Source: Hyalella azteca
Lineage: Eukaryota; Arthropoda; Malacostraca; Amphipoda; Hyalellidae
DNA length: 64,000 nucleotides
Reading direction: 5' to 3'
NCBI RefSeq assembly: GCF_000764305.2
Contig: NW_025939252.1
Span: forward strand, 2,230-66,229
Notes under the pieces: model-generated
Told to the model about the DNA's origin: nothing
Seen by the model: the letters and a program-made list of their open reading frames with translations, nothing else
Databases searched by the model: none
Made by a program: the position numbers and the translations under genes
In this document: in pieces, positions 34,868 to 46,435 of the stretch
How the letters are laid out: each line of letters opens with the position of its first letter
Numbering within the stretch: position 1 is the stretch's first letter

Positions 34868-34936
34868 GTTGGGGGGTTCGTGGGGGTCGTGATGGGAAGG
34901 GGGGAGTCGTGGGTGTCGTAGTGGGATGGGGGGTTC
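34868..34936 (+). other. G-run cluster with quadruplex potential
   Basis: Within about 70 bp the + strand has GGGGGG, GGGGG, GGGAAGGGGGG, GGG and GGGATGGGGGG separated by short loops; the region is a rough 34 bp duplication. At least four G-runs of three or more with short spacers meet the usual quadruplex pattern. No promoter is identified next to it. Confidence 0.75.
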
Positions 34937-35036
34937 ACATCAGGGGTCCTCACGACACAGCTTTTATCGCGATCGCTCACACGCGCCGCCGCCGTGGCCG
35001 CGTGACTCTTGTTCTTTGTGGCTCAGTCGTGCCCTA

Positions 35037-35392
35037 TGGCAGCGCCTCCACCCTGCACACGGGCCTCTACCCTGCACACGGGCCTCTACCCTGCACCGCA
35101 CACGGGCCTCTACCCTGCACCGCACACGGCCTCAACCCTGCACCGCACACGGGCCTCTACTCTGCACCGCACACGGGCCTCTACCCTGCACCGCACACGG
35201 GCCTCTACCCTGCACCGCACACGGGCCTCTACCCTGCACCGCACACGGGCCTCTACCCTGCACCGCTCACGGGCCTCTACACGCATACGGCCTTTACCCT
35301 GCACCGCACACGGGCCTCTACCCTGCACCGCACACGGGCCTCTACTCTGCACCACACACGGCCTCAACCCTGCACCGCACACGGGCCTCTAC
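35037..35392. repeat. GC-rich minisatellite, 25 bp unit, about 13 copies
   Basis: CGGGCCTCTACCCTGCACCG followed by CACAC repeats, with variants CGGCCTCAACC, TACTCTGC and one divergent CTCTACACGCATACGGCC near 35273. All three + frames and one - frame are open over it because the 25 bp unit has no stop in any phase; the 142-177-residue frames are artefacts. Confidence 0.97.
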
Positions 35393-35403
35393 CGTGACGA
35401 CAG

Positions 35404-35512
35404 ATGTGTACCGTGTATCGTACCTATAAGTAATTAAAATTGTACAGGTGTGTACCGTGTATCGTATCTAAGTAATTCATTAAGTAATTAAAATTATACA
35501 GGTGTGTACATG
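35404..35512. repeat. Tandem repeat, 44-52 bp unit, 2.3 copies
   Basis: GTGTACCGTGTATCGTA at 35406 and 35450 and a partial at about 35502, each followed by AAGTAATTAAAATT and TACAG; the second unit has an 8-9 bp insertion. Confidence 0.92.
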
Positions 35513-36254
35513 CATGGTATCTGAGAACTCTATCGTATCCCAAATAAGAACCAGGAATCTTATCTAAGTACTTTTTTTATAACAGATATAGACCATGTAT
35601 CATATCAAGGTACTCAGTATCACACATAAGAACCATATATTGTTACCATGAATACCAGTAAATGAGCACCAGTACTGCAGAGAGGCCAAGCCCTGCGTCA
35701 GGAGGAAGCTGCCCCTGCCATTAGCGCTCCGTGCTGTGGCCTGGAGCGCATCGTGCTGCGGTGCCGCTGGTCTTGCCGCTCCAGCACCGGACATTCCAGG
35801 ACCTGGTGCGACTTTCCAGGCCTTGCCAAGCATCCCACGTTGCCGTCTTGGGCGTAAATGTTTCTTCTCAACGAGCTTTTCTAATAGAACTGCTGCTAGT
35901 TTTTCAGCCGTGCTGTATGTTTAACATGGACACCAATTGTATGGTTAGTGAAGCGATTATCCACGAACGAAACAAGTTCATTATTCATTGTATTAGAAAG
36001 TTAGACAATTGTTTATTGAATTTTGAAATATAATTCGTTCTTCTAGTAGCTTGTTTCTTTGATAGAGAGACAGACCAGTAATGCAATTTCTGTTAAATCT
36101 TTAGCAAAGGGACCCTGTGCGTTTCGCAAACATAAAATTTTTTACTAGTATCGGAGCGTGAATATAATGGATTCTATTTCTGAGATTAATTTCTCAAAAC
36201 ATATATAGTTTACCACTCTGCGCATTTGAGAGTGCTTGCCATGCCCTGACTCAG
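35513..36254. other. No gene recognised with confidence
   Basis: Positions 35690-35850 are GC-rich. A short + frame between a CAG at 35700 and a GTAAAT near 35853 is rich in A and P; the opposite strand is equally open, so I do not call an exon. Confidence 0.4.
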
Positions 36255-36501
36255 GTCGCTTCACTGGTCGTTACAGCTCACAATCGTTCACTGAGAAGAG
36301 AAACGTCGAGTTGTGCCAGTTTGCCATGACCACAGCCATTTGCATGATAAGTATCAGTGGGCAACCCGCTGGTACAGCTTTGTTGCCGGAACCTCCCTCA
36401 TCCATATCGTGTAATTGTGGCCCATCCGCACCCAATATTTCTTTCACTGCCGCCCCATTTCTTTATTTGACCTCGCTTGTTGCTCTGAATGTGACAAGCG
36501 C
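36255..36501 (+). CDS. Possible internal exon, unknown protein
   Basis: Preceded by TGCCCTGACTCAG (acceptor ending 36254) and followed by AGCGC|GTGAGC (intron from 36502). The frame encodes RFTGRYSSQSFTEKRNVELC, later SGQPAGTALLPEPPSSISCN, and ends SLVALNVTS. Both splice signals are plausible and the peptide is not low complexity. No family recognised; the same frame ends at the TGA formed by the donor. Confidence 0.25.
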
Positions 36502-36854
36502 GTGAGCTGCATATGTTAATGTTTTTTTATTCCTGTCTCTATATTCACAACCTTGCATTGCATTAGCATGCAGTGCGGATCTTTGGAAGCCTCCTAACAA
36601 AATACATGCATCGAGGCTATGTGTGTTATCACTTATTTGTTTAATACCGATATTCAGTCACCACAAAATTCATTTATGCGTTTGTTGATTTCTTGAATAT
36701 CGTTGGCGATATTTTTTTGTGTTATGATTATTTAGAATTATCTGTTTATGGGTTACGCACAAATGCTGTCGAGTGCCTATATAGTCATGGCTTTGTGAAA
36801 CTTATCGTCCATTTTAGTGTAGGACTCATGCAATATGATAAATGGCATGCCAGT

Positions 36855-37090
36855 AACTGTTCTTACTGCAATGATAGGTTTCAAACAACAAGACAGCTGA
36901 CATTATGAATAGTTTTTCATACGACGATACAAGTTAATAAACCAAAACTTCAACGACGCTCGCAGAATCTGTTCTTACTGCAATGATCTATCGTATGATC
37001 TATAATGATCTATCGTATACCAAGATCTATTCCACGCATGCCAGTTGTTTTTACTGCAATGATCTATCGCAAGCAACAAGTTCGATGACG
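36855..37090. repeat. Irregularly repeated motif
   Basis: TTCTTACTGCAATGAT or close variants occur four times (about 36858, 36972, 37048 and 37091), with GATCTATCGTAT repeated between. Spacing is irregular, so this is an old or interrupted array. Confidence 0.7.
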
Positions 37091-37099
37091 CTTCTTACT

Positions 37100-38935
37100 G
37101 CTATTGTTGATCGCTGAGAAGTTAGCCGATGGCTTGAGCATGGCATCTCCGCCTCGCATGTCTGCCATAGTGCCATATCACAACTCATCAATTAACATGA
37201 GAGAGCGGCTAAGTGCCATTCCTATGATCCTGTTACGTTGATGCGTACTCCCCTCCAGTATTCATGAATTTGTACGACGCCTCATGCTGGTCCCTGCGCA
37301 TATATACACCGTGCGTTCTCTCTCGAGTCTCGTCTCATGCTGTATGATAATTTTTACCTCGCACCACGCCAGACCTCGTAAAGGAAATGGATGCGTATCC
37401 ACTTTGAGCTTTTGGTTCTCACTCAAGACCTCAGCCGACCCTTGTTGTCGTTGTCTTCCCACAGCATACGAGATGTGTACGTTGTGTGTACGAGAGGAAC
37501 TTTTGTGTTGTACACAATTGTTTGCCAGAAATGGTAGTGATGTCTGGTTGCGTTGTAAACACGAGTTTTTTTTTTATTTTTGCCCCCAAAACTTAACCTG
37601 CTATAGTTTCCTATAGGATAATCTCGTCCGCCTGTACTAATTCGTGAATTAATCTTTTAATGAAAAAAAAGAAATTAGTCATCGCAATTAGCCACATCAC
37701 ATTCATTCTCAGAATCTCGTATGCACTGGGTGATAAACGTGTAGTATGAAATTGTAAATAAGAGTCATTCAATATGATCGCACGTACATTGATAGTTTTC
37801 CCGTACATACATAATATTGTTGTGATACCTTATGTATCGGAAACATATTTCAACATTCCTTATACCAATTCGTACGAGTCCGCGGTTTGAGGATTATACC
37901 CAATTTCAGTCTTACTCCATCACTTTTTTTTCTCTATTTCGTCCGGGAATGTTGACGAGTGTATGAAGATTAATACAACAGTAGACCACAGGTATATTTC
38001 TTCATGCAGTTTCCTATTGTATGCAGAACAATGTATTTATGTATGTGAACAATCTTCCTTTAGTTGCGTTCACATCAGGCTCGGGTCTGAGTTTTTGATA
38101 ATCGGCAAATGCTCTTACGAGCCTATTTTTGTATTCTAGACGCGTTTGTTGCGTGCTATATTATGCCATATACACTGTATCTACATACTTGTGCACCACC
38201 ACAGCACTGCTTACATGCAGCCTTTACATTCGCATTGTTTATGAGCAAAATTGAGCATGTTGACTAATTTCCGACATTCAAAGTTTCTCGATCTGATTTT
38301 GCCATCAAAGTAGTTTATTGTATTTCTTATTATTCAGTTGTTGTATGATTGTATGTCTTAGTCTGTATGAATATTTTGAGATATGCGAGTACCGTTTGAC
38401 AAATTTGGGTACCTGAAGTGTAGGGAGTGGGCAAGGTTTATAATTTTGGCTCAATTCGCTAAAACACAATAGAAACGATCACGGCAGGATGTATAAGCTT
38501 CTCCATTGAAAAGTGTGACTTGATTTAAAAACTTAGGAGGCGAATTATTCATGAAACTAAAATTTTTAAGACAATACACTTGAAGATGCACGACTGAAAA
38601 AAAAGAAATATTAAATCTTTACTTCAAAAACAAGCGGCGCAGGGGAACACAAAGTTGAATGGTCATCACTTAAATTTCCTTGTCGCCGTCCTAGTGCCTG
38701 TCTTCCGCTGACGAAAATTTACCGTATCACGTTTGTCAATCGCATGTTCTGAGATATGAATTTTTTAGTTTGTATTTTACACAGTTATCCAAGTCATCGA
38801 GTTATTCACCCAACACTATACAAGAGTTCATTGTAAGGAAATTGTGGTACAGAGTGCAATATAACCATTACGTCACAACCGTACATGAAATGTAACATCT
38901 TTATAAGTGCAGTACCCGCACAGCAGCGGTGGTTA
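37100..38935. other. No gene recognised
   Basis: A - strand frame at 37262-37462 has a donor-like CGAG|GTAAAA and a polar peptide, and the + strand frame at 37284-37616 overlaps it; neither can be supported. The remainder is AT-rich and plain. Confidence 0.4.
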
Positions 38936-38939
38936 CACA

Positions 38940-39243
38940 TCCTTGTACACCGTACAGTACACTGTACACTATACTGTACACTGAAAAGTACATTGTACAC
39001 TGAACACTACTCTGTACACTGACATTGTACACTGAACACTACACTGTACACTGAAAAGTACATTGTACACTGGACGCCACACTGTACACTGAAAAGTACA
39101 CTGTACACTGAACACTACAATATACACTGAAAAGTACACTGTACATTGAACACTGCACTGTACACTGGAAAGTATACTATACACTGTACAGTACCATGTA
39201 CCATGTACACTGAACACTACACTGTACACTGTACACACTGTTC
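38940..39243. repeat. Array of TGTACACTG-type units
   Basis: Short blocks ACTGTACACTGAAAAGTACA and TTGTACACTGAACACTACAC alternate over 300 bp. TGTACA is self-complementary, so the array is rich in inverted repeats, and cysteine/valine-rich frames run through it on the - strand as artefacts. Confidence 0.93.
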
Positions 39244-39983
39244 AGCCATGTGCCCAGATGCCCCGGTGTCGGGTGGTTGTTTACAGCCCCTGACACCGAC
39301 AGGTGCTGTAGCTGCGCTGTCCTACCAGGGCTAACCTCGCATTAGCTACACATTATCACTCCCAGGCTGTAGTCTTGTATTCTACTCAAATTGTTTCGTG
39401 TTAGTGAGTTTTGCGAAGGAAGATTTCGATTTTATTTTGTATATTTTATTTATTTATCAAGATGCAATTGCTGTTCAACAAGAATACATTTTATATGATT
39501 TTGTGCCGTATTGCTGAAATTATTCTGGCTGTCAAAGAATTTAAAATTTCCCCACAATTAAATGCAATATTTCCTATAAAAACTAAATTTAGTGGGGAAT
39601 AATTATGTTGAGTAATGTGGATTCATGTGCTTGAATTATTAGATTAGATGCGACTTATTTGGAATTACTAATAATTTTGTATTTCAAGGCTTCTAAGAAA
39701 AATACATTTACTAACTTCTGCAGATGTTTAATGAACATGAAAATTCCTGCAAATACCACTCCCACGTTGATGAGTCAGAGAAGCCGGCTAGGCTCCTCCA
39801 TCATTTCTGATGCCCGCGGCCAAACTCTGGGGAGTTAGGAGCCCTTTTATTTATTTATCAAGGAGGTGAACCTAATAGAGTATCAATTTAGGCCTCGTAA
39901 AGATGCGCTGTATTAGCGAGGCTGCCTTAATATCCATAAACTGAGACTGGATGCGCGGATGAGGTACGGTTCTTTGGGAGATG
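39244..39983. other. No gene recognised
   Basis: A hairpin-like GGTGTCGGGTGG…CCCCTGACACCG lies near 39264-39300. Otherwise AT-rich. Confidence 0.45.
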
Positions 39984-40128
39984 CTGCAGGCAACCTGTTT
40001 GCTGGTGCACAACAGGTCACAGACAACCTGTTTGTTGGTACACAACAGGTCGCAGGCAACCTGTTTGTTGGTCTACAACAGGTCGCAGGCAACCTGTTTG
40101 CTGGTGCACAACAGGTCGCAGACAACCA
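39984..40128. repeat. Minisatellite, 33 bp unit with internal inverted repeat, about 4.4 copies
   Basis: CAACCTGTTTGCTGGTGCAC followed by AACAGGTCGCAGG repeats. Inside each unit ACCTGTT pairs with AACAGGT around an 11-12 nt loop, so every copy can form a stem-loop. The + frame encodes an 11-residue repeat of type GNLFVGAQQVA and the - strand is open too; I treat both as products of the unit length. Confidence 0.95.
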
Positions 40129-40129
40129 T

Positions 40130-41620
40130 GTTTACGTGTACAAACCTGCGACCGGTTGCAGGTTCTTAAGCTCAGCAGTCTACCAACCTGTATCCTGTCG
40201 TGGGCTCTATATATTTTTGTTGAGAATGTGCATCTGGTATGTTATGAGATTCATTTGTGTGAACCTATGAAGAAAATTTCTGGTTTCTGATGTAATCCTG
40301 AATGTCGCACATTGTTAAAGAGATCGCCGATATCTGCTTGCTGTAGTTTATCCAGGCCCTTCTTTGTCCATGAGGTTTGTAGTGTTTGCACAGAATAGAC
40401 TAGCATAGCAAAGGTTTTTGTAGCACTTTTGAATATTGGGCTTACTCTGATACTAAACTTTCTGCGGTTTACTGCGTGAAAATGAAAATGGGAGTGTCAA
40501 ATAGCAAGGATCGAGGAACCTGGTTCTCTTTGTATCAGATTTATAAAATTCTTTGAATTATTATTTTTTGTTCATTAGCTAATTTGTGTTCCGAAATGAA
40601 CTGAACTAGAGAAGAGTATATAGGGCAAAAATAATGGAAATGTTACCGAAAAATTCCAAAACGAAAATTATATAGTTTTCTCGCAGTATAGCTCACTTTT
40701 TTGTAGGTGCTTTAGTATATGAAAGCTTTTATACCAACGGCAGGAACCAAGCAGGCGTGTCCTACGATCTCGTAATTGAACGTTGGTGGACATTAAAGAT
40801 TTCGATGTGGCGGTTCTTGTTGTTTATTATTTGCAGTGCAATTAGCGAAGAAGGCCATACGACTTATGAGCTCTTCGGTGTGACGGGAAATCTGATCAGT
40901 TGACTTCTCGAGCGAAAAATTTGCTGGATTATTCTTACCACTTGAGTTTTATTTTATGTGGGGAATTTCTGTCTGTGTTAGGATGCATGTTTTTACTGTG
41001 AACTATTCTATATAGGCTTACTTGTTGTATTGGAATCATTGTATTGTTACTGAATGTAAAATCAAAATATATTAGACCTGGAAATTTATAGCTTTATTTT
41101 GGCAATCATTGCAATAATTTTGCCTGTTGGAAGTTGATTCAAATCTAAATATTTTCATCTTAAACATCTTACGCCCACCATGTGGGACTCGTTATTTTGT
41201 GTTCTCATTTGATGAGAACTTGTCTGGAATGAGCGAGAAATTTGCCGGCCTTCACATAATTCTAATATTGTGCAATAGGACTCGTGATGACTGGAAAGCT
41301 ACTTAGAAACTACACTAATCTCCCTTTATCTGGTAAAAAGTATTCCTGTGTGTGGAATTTTTATTAAAATCCTAAAAAATGTGAATAAAATGTGCTGTCC
41401 TTCTCGAACACTCAGAGCGCGCACGAACACAACTCTTGCGTGATGAACCCCTTTGTTGAGATCCTAAATAGAACGCGTGAAATTTGTTTGTCCTTCTCGA
41501 GCTCTTGAAGCGTCCACGATCCTTCTGAGGCGCGAGGTTGTGGGTACCTCGCATGTATGTGCAAGACTCGTGCATCACGAGTCCCGTATGAGGGAGACGC
41601 GATGACCCGTGACGTACCGT
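40130..41620. other. No gene recognised
   Basis: AT-rich sequence without notable frames until about 41370, where overlapping frames on both strands appear at chance length. Confidence 0.5.
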
Positions 41621-41625
41621 GTATC

Positions 41626-41742
41626 AGTACGGTACTCCCGACACGGCGCGCATGGTACTCCCGACACGACGTGCACGGTACTCCCGACACGACGTGCACG
41701 GTACTCCCGACACGACGTGCACGGTACTCCCGACACGACAGC
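41626..41742. repeat. Minisatellite, 23 bp unit, about 5 copies
   Basis: GTACTCCCGACACGACGTGC followed by ACG; the first copies read CGGCGCGCATG. Repetitive frames (VLPTRRAR type) in all phases are artefacts. Confidence 0.95.
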
Positions 41743-42344
41743 GCCCAACCGCGGCCAGCACTCCCGGCAAAAAAGTCGCCAGCGTAAACACGCGCTGCTA
41801 ATTTTGCGGATGGGATGGATGGGCGAATGGAACTCTAGAGCGTAGCTCGCGTAAATGAGACCGGAGAGATGTGAGTGAAGTTGAAACTACTGTTGATTTA
41901 GTAAGTAAAAGTGATGTCATTCCAGTGAGACCAGAAATTATGTTTTCAGTGAGAAGGATTGGAGCTGCCACAAGATAGTGGGGATCTAATTATAATGTCT
42001 CACCAAGGAACGTTAAGCTTAATTTTGAATGCATAACATTTCTGTTTTCTGATTTAATTCACCTAATTACTTACGTACGATGATTATGAATGGTTGATTC
42101 TAACCGTTCAACTTTTTATAGCCAGTGTCCTGATATTTTTTTTTGTCCACATTATAATTGAAGTTCAAATATAATTCTAATTCGTTGAATTCAAATCACC
42201 AAATTTGAGATTTGACGATTGAATAATTTATTTACGGCGTAACGAACTCGAAGTTCGGGAGATTCTCACCCTGAATCTTATGATGAAATAACTATACAAG
42301 TTCTTGTAGGATTTGTTATTAGAGTGTCGTTTCTCACAGCTCTT

Positions 42345-42815
42345 CAGTTCTGTCACTGCCCCACAGCTCTCTCAGTTATAGACGAGCTTTTTCTTTCAGT
42401 ACTGAATGAGCTCTTTCTCTGAATTCTAGATGAGCTCTTTCTCTCAATAAATTCTAGATGAACTCTTTCTTTTAGTTGTAGATGATCTCTTTCTCTCAGT
42501 TCTAGATGAGCTTTTTCTCTCAGTTCTTGATGAGCTCTTCTCTCACTCTGTTCTAGCTGAGTTCTTTCTCTCAGTTCTTGATGAGCTCTTTCTCTCAATC
42601 AGTTTAAACTGAACTCTTTCTTTTAGTCATAGATGATCTCTCTCTCAGTTCTAGATGAGCTTTTTCTCTCAGTTCTTGATGAGCTCTTCACTCACTCAGT
42701 TCTAGTTGAGTTCTTTCTCTCAGTTCTTGATGAGCTCTTTCTCTCACTCTGTTCTAGCTGAGCTCTTTCAAATAGTTGTAGATGATCTCTCAGTTCTAGA
42801 TGAGCGCTTTGCATA
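42345..42815. repeat. Minisatellite, 24 bp unit with about 149 bp higher-order period
   Basis: Basic unit AGTTCTAGATGAGCTCTTTC followed by TCTC, with variants TGTAGATGATCTC, TTCTTGATGAGC and TTCTAGCTGAG. The same series of variants occurs twice, from about 42470 and again from about 42619, so several units were duplicated as a block. Confidence 0.94.
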
Positions 42816-43029
42816 GATGTCTCTAGAAACCGTCCACATCTGCTGGCTGCACCTCCTCATTATGTTGATAACTTTAGGATAAGAATCTCCCAAATCCAGA
42901 CACTCAGTTGGTCGAGGCCCGCGGCGGCTCTCATGTCTTGTATATCTCCCATAAAACTCTCGCGATGAGACCAAGTATTGACGATAGCCGCTACCGCCTT
43001 ACCATATTCCTAGCTGTCTTAATGCACAT

Positions 43030-43126
43030 GTTTTCTCTGGAATGCGAACATTTGCATACGATTTACCTGGACGCTACAAAACGCCTGATATTTTCTCTGG
43101 AATGCGAGCATTTGCATACGATTTAT
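43030..43126. repeat. Direct duplication, 36 bp, 60 bp apart
   Basis: TTTTCTCTGGAATGCGAACA followed by TTTGCATACGATTTA at 43031 is repeated at 43091 with one or two changes. Confidence 0.93.
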
Positions 43127-43270
43127 GGTACATTCTTCGCGTTGTTTTCTTTTCCTGTAAATTGTTCTTTATATCTGAGAGAGGATTTTCTTACGTGGAA
43201 CTTGGTCAACTTAATATTTGATGCAAATGAATGAGAAAAATTATGCTGCTGAGCCGACTGCTTCTGAAAG

Positions 43271-43421
43271 ATACAGAAAAAATGGAGTCATATTGTTTAA
43301 ATAGCGACTATTCCTACACGTATCATTGATACGCCATCTGGAGGGCCAAACTGAATCAGGTTGACCCACATAAGGAGAGAAATTGAATCGATATCTGGAC
43401 AATTTCTTATTTCTCTGAGTG
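43271..43421 (+). mobile_element. MITE-like element, copy 12, about 150 bp
   Basis: Left part GATACAGAAAAAATGGAGTC, then ATTGTTTAAATAGCGACTAT; CGTATCATTGATACGCC; core GGCCAAACTGAATCAGGTTG then ACCCACA; TGAATCGATATCTGGACAAT; right end TATTTCTCTGAGTG. The - strand frame at 43241-43465 is element sequence. Confidence 0.8.
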
Positions 43422-43424
43422 TTA

Positions 43425-44620
43425 AGTTTCGCTTTGCACCACTGCATGTAAGGTACCTCCTTCATTAAATCTATGCATTAAAACTACGCTGAACTTTAAT
43501 AATGCCGAGAATAGCAATTATTTGATAGGACACAAGCTTTCAAAATCCGCCTACAAATAAAAGATCAGATTTTTTTCATCGTTGTAATCATTTTTTTAAC
43601 TAGGAATCGTTCAAGACTTGTATGTTATTACTTATTTTTTAGTCCCGTTACTTTTTAATGATTTTATCGTTGTATCTGCAATCTAAATGATGTAGTAAGA
43701 CTTGACCAACCTTCTCCTAATTAATGGAATGAGGACCACGTCAAATGAGGTACTTTATATGAATCCTTCTGCCACGCGTATAGTTTAACTCGAAGAAGAT
43801 AAATCAGGATAAGCAAGTTTGTTAATCATAAACTCGATAAATCTTAGATTTAATTATTTCTCCAATATAAACTATCATAATTTACTTAAATCAATCTAAG
43901 TGTAAAAAAAATAATTCCCTAAATCAACTACTAAATTTGTATGTAGACGAGTAATTGAATTAAGTAACAATGTTACGGCTTTTGTAAATTCGTCCAGCAT
44001 ACTTGTTAACAAAGCAAATATTTCTGAATTACCGGTACCTTCTTTTTAAGCGTGGCACTTGCAGTGTAGCGTTCCTTTGTTTTGTGAGTTCTTTGATGTG
44101 TTGAAGAATTATTTGTATTTGTGGTTTATGCGAGAAGTTTTGCGATTTATTCATTCGTTTGTTATTCGTCTCAAAAATTCGTGCGTTGAATCTATTGGTT
44201 GGAAGCTTTTTCTAGCTTGTGTAAGATACGAATATTATTAGTATGCTTAAGTCGCAAGTTCACCAAGAATTTATATGCAAAGATAAGGTCAATAAAATTC
44301 AATGCAGATTTTACTTGTGTTCTCTAAATATCTGAGCTGATGATGGAGCTGGTTTCCAAAACGTTTTTAAAGAAGATATGGTGAATTTAGTTGGCATTTT
44401 ATTTGATTCTAAATTCTCGGTTACGCAACGTAATCATACGAAAGCGATTCGCGTGAACATTTTCTTTGGATGTGCTGGGATCTGCTCGCCTGAAATGGCA
44501 ATGTCATTCAAAAAGCGCCCAGAATAAATGGCTTGTCACGCTCGGCGTAAAGCAATCATCCCCCGCCTCAGTGAACTGCTCAAGGCGCTGCTTGGTCGGT
44601 GGCCAAATTCCAGGCGCACT
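43425..44620. other. No gene recognised
   Basis: AT-rich; only a 60-residue + frame at 44059-44241, which I cannot assign. Confidence 0.5.
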
Positions 44621-44626
44621 GTAGCG

Positions 44627-44762
44627 CCTGCGCCTTGTGACCAGCGATATCCTGCGCACTGCGCCTCGTGACCAGCGATATCCTGCGCACTGCGCCTCGT
44701 GACCAGCGATATCCTGCGCACTGCGCCTCGTGACCAGCGATATCCTGCGCACTGCGCCTCTT
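44627..44762. repeat. GC-rich minisatellite, 31 bp unit, about 4.3 copies
   Basis: GCGCCTCGTGACCAGCGATA followed by TCCTGCGCACT repeats exactly, at 44641, 44672 and so on. Frames in several phases on the - strand are artefacts. Confidence 0.96.
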
Positions 44763-45284
44763 CTCAGAAGCGATTATGGCCTCATACTAACTTTAGTCTC
44801 GCCATCATGTAACTTATTACTTAGTTTCGTCTCCCGTCATTAATGTTCAATAATAACGTCATTTATCAAGCCTGGAAATTACATGCTATCAGGCCATGGC
44901 TTGCACGGAGTGAGTTTAAGACATTGTTCGTGTTTTGAAACTTTTTCAAGCTACCGTCACCCAAGATTACTCCCTACAAAATTTAGTATAATGAAAACTT
45001 GAAAAGAGAACAGAACATTCGATCAGTTTAAAAATGATTAGGCCTTTAAATTGATTCTATGTGTCGCGCGATGCAGAACGTCGGTGTTTTGTGTCGCGTC
45101 CGTCGCGTCTGAAGGATTTACTCCTGGAAATCCTCAGCTCTGAACCCAGCCATGTGGGACGCTTGTCTCACCCGTCCTCCTGTGGGAGGAGTGGGGTCTT
45201 TGTGGACTGATCTTCCACTTTGGTGGTCCACGGCTATGCCCATTCAGAGTCTCGGCCTTCCTTTTCATTGCTGCTCGAGTGGAC
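44763..45284. other. No gene recognised
   Basis: Positions 45060-45280 are GC-richer, with open frames on both strands, neither assignable. Confidence 0.45.
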
Positions 45285-45490
45285 ATCTTTCTCTTGTTTC
45301 TACCATCGCCGCAGGTATCCGTTTCCTCTGTTTCTACTGTTGTCATCGGTAGCTATTTTCTTTCTGTTACTACTACTGTTGTAGGTGGTCATTTTCTCCG
45401 TTTCCACTATTGTTTTGCAGGTAGTTATAGTTTTCTATGTTATCGTTATAGTTTTCTATGTTTCTACTAATGTTGTAGGTAGGTATTAGC
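45285..45490. repeat. Degenerate tandem repeat, about 45-50 bp unit
   Basis: TTTCTACTGTTGT…GGTAGCTATTTTC-like blocks recur about four times (TTACTACTACTGTTGTAGGT, TCCACTATTGTTTTGCAGGT, TTCTACTAATGTTGTAGGTA), with a 21 bp sub-duplication TAGTTTTCTATGTT near 45430. Confidence 0.8.
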
Positions 45491-46254
45491 AGGTATCATC
45501 ACACTAGTACGTGGTAAGTGTAAATGAAAAAAACGCATTTACTAAGCGTGTTATTCGCATCACATTCACTCCTGCAGTTCCTCGTCCAGTATATTGCTAG
45601 AACTTCGTCGTCCGACAGGACGCTTGCATTTTCTTGCTCCGTACACTAAATGTACGTCGCGTCTCATATTGTGCATCCACGTCGCGACCAGAGTGAAGAA
45701 AAAAAACTTAATTTACTCCTCCTTTGTGCATGCTTCCATATCTAGGGTTGCTGAGGTCACCTCTAATGTGCGATCATGGTCAGCTAATTCCATCCCGTGA
45801 GCTTCGTTCCGCGTCGCGTGCTCTGGGTCCTGGAAATATCGTCTTGGTCTTGATAAAGTCCAGGAATATGGCATATCGTAGATGACAATTTGACGCTTTC
45901 TAATCGTACGCTGATTAAATCTTATTTTATTTGGTCAAACACGTATAGGCCTCTTCTGCTGTGTGACTTTTATGATGATAATATGACGATAATTTTTTAA
46001 GATCTGAAGAACTAGTACGACATAGCTTTAAGTAATTTTATTCATGTAATCGTTGGATTCTTCTATTTATCCAGAGCTGATCTTCACCGACACAAAGATC
46101 GAACGAACTTTCGTAATATATTCATTGACCGGTGTATTAGTTTCGAGACACGCAACAATCGTCGTTACTCGTCGGAGGGAACATTCAATTTTCTAGCGAG
46201 AATTATATGTTCGACCTGGACGAAAAACGCTGCATGCCTGTAGTTGATTAGATA
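45491..46254. other. No gene recognised
   Basis: Mixed to AT-rich sequence without supportable frames. Confidence 0.5.
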
Positions 46255-46435
46255 TTGGTAGCATCACCGCACCATGTCTCATCATACGCGCGTATTAGCA
46301 GCATCAACGTACCATATGTCTCATCATACTGGCGTATTAGCAGCATCAACGTACCATATTTCTCATCATACTCGCGTATTGGCAGCATCAACGTACAATG
46401 TCCTCATATCATACTCGCGTATTTACATCATAGAT
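46255..46435. repeat. Minisatellite, 42 bp unit, about 4 copies
   Basis: GCATCAACGTACCATATGTC followed by TCATCATACTGGCGTATTAG; start points at 46301 and 46343. Codon-register length gives a repetitive open frame that is not a gene. Confidence 0.94.

Noticed and set aside
34864..35437. Repetitive proteins of 142-177 residues (TLHRTRAS or PAPHTGLY type)
   Set aside because: Three overlapping frames over a 25 bp array without stops; no evidence favours one.
38806..39238. Cysteine/valine-rich small proteins on the - strand
   Set aside because: Direct translation of the TGTACACTG array.
39959..40270. Protein with an 11-residue repeat (GNLFVGAQQVA)
   Set aside because: Both strands are open over a 33 bp stem-loop array; the non-repeat tail shows no motif. 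Could be revisited with transcript data.
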